A stretch of DNA of 64,000 nucleotides. Origin: Streptomyces caelestis. GTDB taxonomy: Bacteria; Actinomycetota; Actinomycetes; Streptomycetales; Streptomycetaceae. The position numbers were made by a program, and so were the translations under genes. Where the stretch lies: assembly GCF_001279005.1 (NCBI RefSeq), contig NZ_LGCN01000210.1, positions 186,001 through 250,000 of the forward strand, read 5' to 3'. A model generated the notes under the pieces. It saw only the letters and a list, made by a program, of their open reading frames with translations. It was not told the DNA's origin and did no database searches. Each line of letters starts with the position of its first letter. Positions within the stretch are counted from its first letter, which is position 1. Below, one piece after another: positions 63,375 to 64,000 of the stretch.

Positions 63375-63728
63375 TTATCCGGGGGGCCAGTCGAGGCCGC
63401 GACCGCCCAGGACGTGGGCGTGCGCGTGCCAGACGGTCTGGCCGGCGCCGCTGCCGGTGTTGAAGACGATCCGGTAGCTCTCCAGCTTCTCCTCGTCGGC
63501 GACGGCCTGCGTCTCCCGCAGCACGTCGGCGGCGAGCTCGGGCGCGGCTGCGGCGAGGGCGGCGGCGTCCCGGTGGTGCGCCTTCGGGATCACCAGCACA
63601 TGGGTGGGCGCCTGGGGGTTTATGTCGCGGAACGCGATGGTGGTCCCGGTCTCCCGCACGATCGTCGCCGGAATGCTCCCGTCAACGATCTTGCAGAACA
63701 GACAGTCGTCCTGAGGCTCCCCAGCCAT
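63375..63728 (-). CDS. HIT-family nucleotide hydrolase/transferase
   Basis: 117 residues; GGAGGGG before ATG 63728. DDCLFCKIVDGSIPATIVRE (zinc CxxC of HINT proteins), PTHVLVIPKAHHRDAAALAA, and the histidine triad QTVWHAHAHVLGG. Hydrolyses nucleoside phosphoramidates or AMP-lysine type substrates. First of HIT-rnz-ADA. Confidence 0.93.
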   Translation of the reverse strand: MAGEPQDDCLFCKIVDGSIPATIVRETGTTIAFRDINPQAPTHVLVIPKAHHRDAAALAAAAPELAADVLRETQAVADEEKLESYRIVFNTGSGAGQTVWHAHAHVLGGRGLDWPPG

Positions 63729-63787
63729 GACCCCTCCTCGAGCCAGCTGATCACGTACGAAGGCATCGTATCCGCGCCCGTGTGGCC

Positions 63788-63935
63788 GCGGGCAAACATG
63801 CTGCTGGGGCGGTACGGGTGGGCGACGGGGGCGCCTCCCGCCCCTGGGGGTCCCCTTCTCGAACGAAGTCGAGAAGGGGGAACGGCCGAGAGCGGGGGAG
63901 GCGCCCCGCAAGCGCCGGGCCCCGCGACACCCCCG
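63788..63935 (+). repeat. Dispersed repeat, copy C
   Basis: Starts GCGGGCAAACATGCTGCTGG. The central hairpin is perfect over 11 bp: CCCCTTCTCGA-acgaag-TCGAGAAGGGG (63852-63879). Ends in the GCGCCCCGCAAGCGCCGGGC flank shared with A and B. Confidence 0.75.
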
Positions 63936-63936
63936 G

Positions 63937-64000
63937 TTACGACAACACCGGCGGCACCTTCGCCGGCGTCGACTCCAGCGCCTCCAGCGCCACCCGCACC
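63937..64000 (-). CDS. C-terminal end of an unidentified gene
   Basis: The last 20 residues, VRVALEALESTPAKVPPVLS and a TAA, of a minus-strand gene that enters from the right edge. Too short to name. From usual Streptomyces order an RsmE or nitronate monooxygenase gene could be here, but that is only a guess. Confidence 0.45.
   Translation of the reverse strand, partial: VRVALEALESTPAKVPPVLS

Overview
The window is about 64 kb of high-GC DNA with Streptomyces-type gene content and style: very high third-position G+C, frequent GTG/TTG starts, several apparently leaderless genes, and only two TTA codons in all the real genes I could read. Gene order (nasA / nirB-nirB-nirD, ppdK, glyS-znuACB-zur-uppS-recO, leuA, era-ybeY-phoH, rnz) matches what I remember of the Streptomyces coelicolor core chromosome around SCO2470-SCO2550. 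That synteny is from memory and was not checked. No phage, complete insertion sequence, CRISPR array, rRNA or tRNA was seen.

Layout. 1-11 kb: assimilatory nitrate and nitrite reduction (siroheme chelatase fragment, NasA, a stand-alone NirB-like flavoprotein, NirB, NirD) interleaved with an AbrB/PIN-like toxin-antitoxin pair, a sortase pair and a TauE/SafE permease. nasA and the nir operon carry upstream box arrays with the same geometry, suggesting GlnR control. 11-16 kb: accessory region with a PhoX-like secreted protein, an excalibur/LAETG surface protein and two genes broken by short tandem duplications. 16-24 kb: ppdK, an LTA-synthase-like membrane sulfatase, dusB, a DHA2 exporter. 24-31 kb: glyS and, divergent from it, the Zur-controlled zinc importer znuACB with zur, then uppS and recO. 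31-38 kb: XRE/DUF397 regulators, a nonsense-mutated DUF4328 gene, secreted hydrolases and a deletion scar joining MMPL and LuxR gene pieces.

37.8-44.6 kb holds the most interesting unit: a tight six-gene minus-strand operon. It encodes an NNMT/PNMT-like methyltransferase, a 613-aa helical protein, a ParA/MinD-like protein with an altered P-loop (KGGTGRS), two proteins of unknown fold and a membrane-anchored coiled-coil protein. It has no assigned function that I know of. Both TTA (bldA-dependent) codons of the window lie inside it.

45-64 kb: leuA with a leucine-rich leader peptide and attenuator-like hairpin, a cytoplasmic M4 protease with its emfourin-type inhibitor, a GH1 glycosidase, the conserved phoH-ybeY-CBS-yjbR-(degenerate cytidine deaminase)-era block, a sugar-acid module (PfkB kinase, enolase-superfamily dehydratase, IclR regulator), an MFS gene wrecked by a ~286-bp inverted repeat, and ADA-rnz-HIT flanked by two copies of a dispersed repeat.
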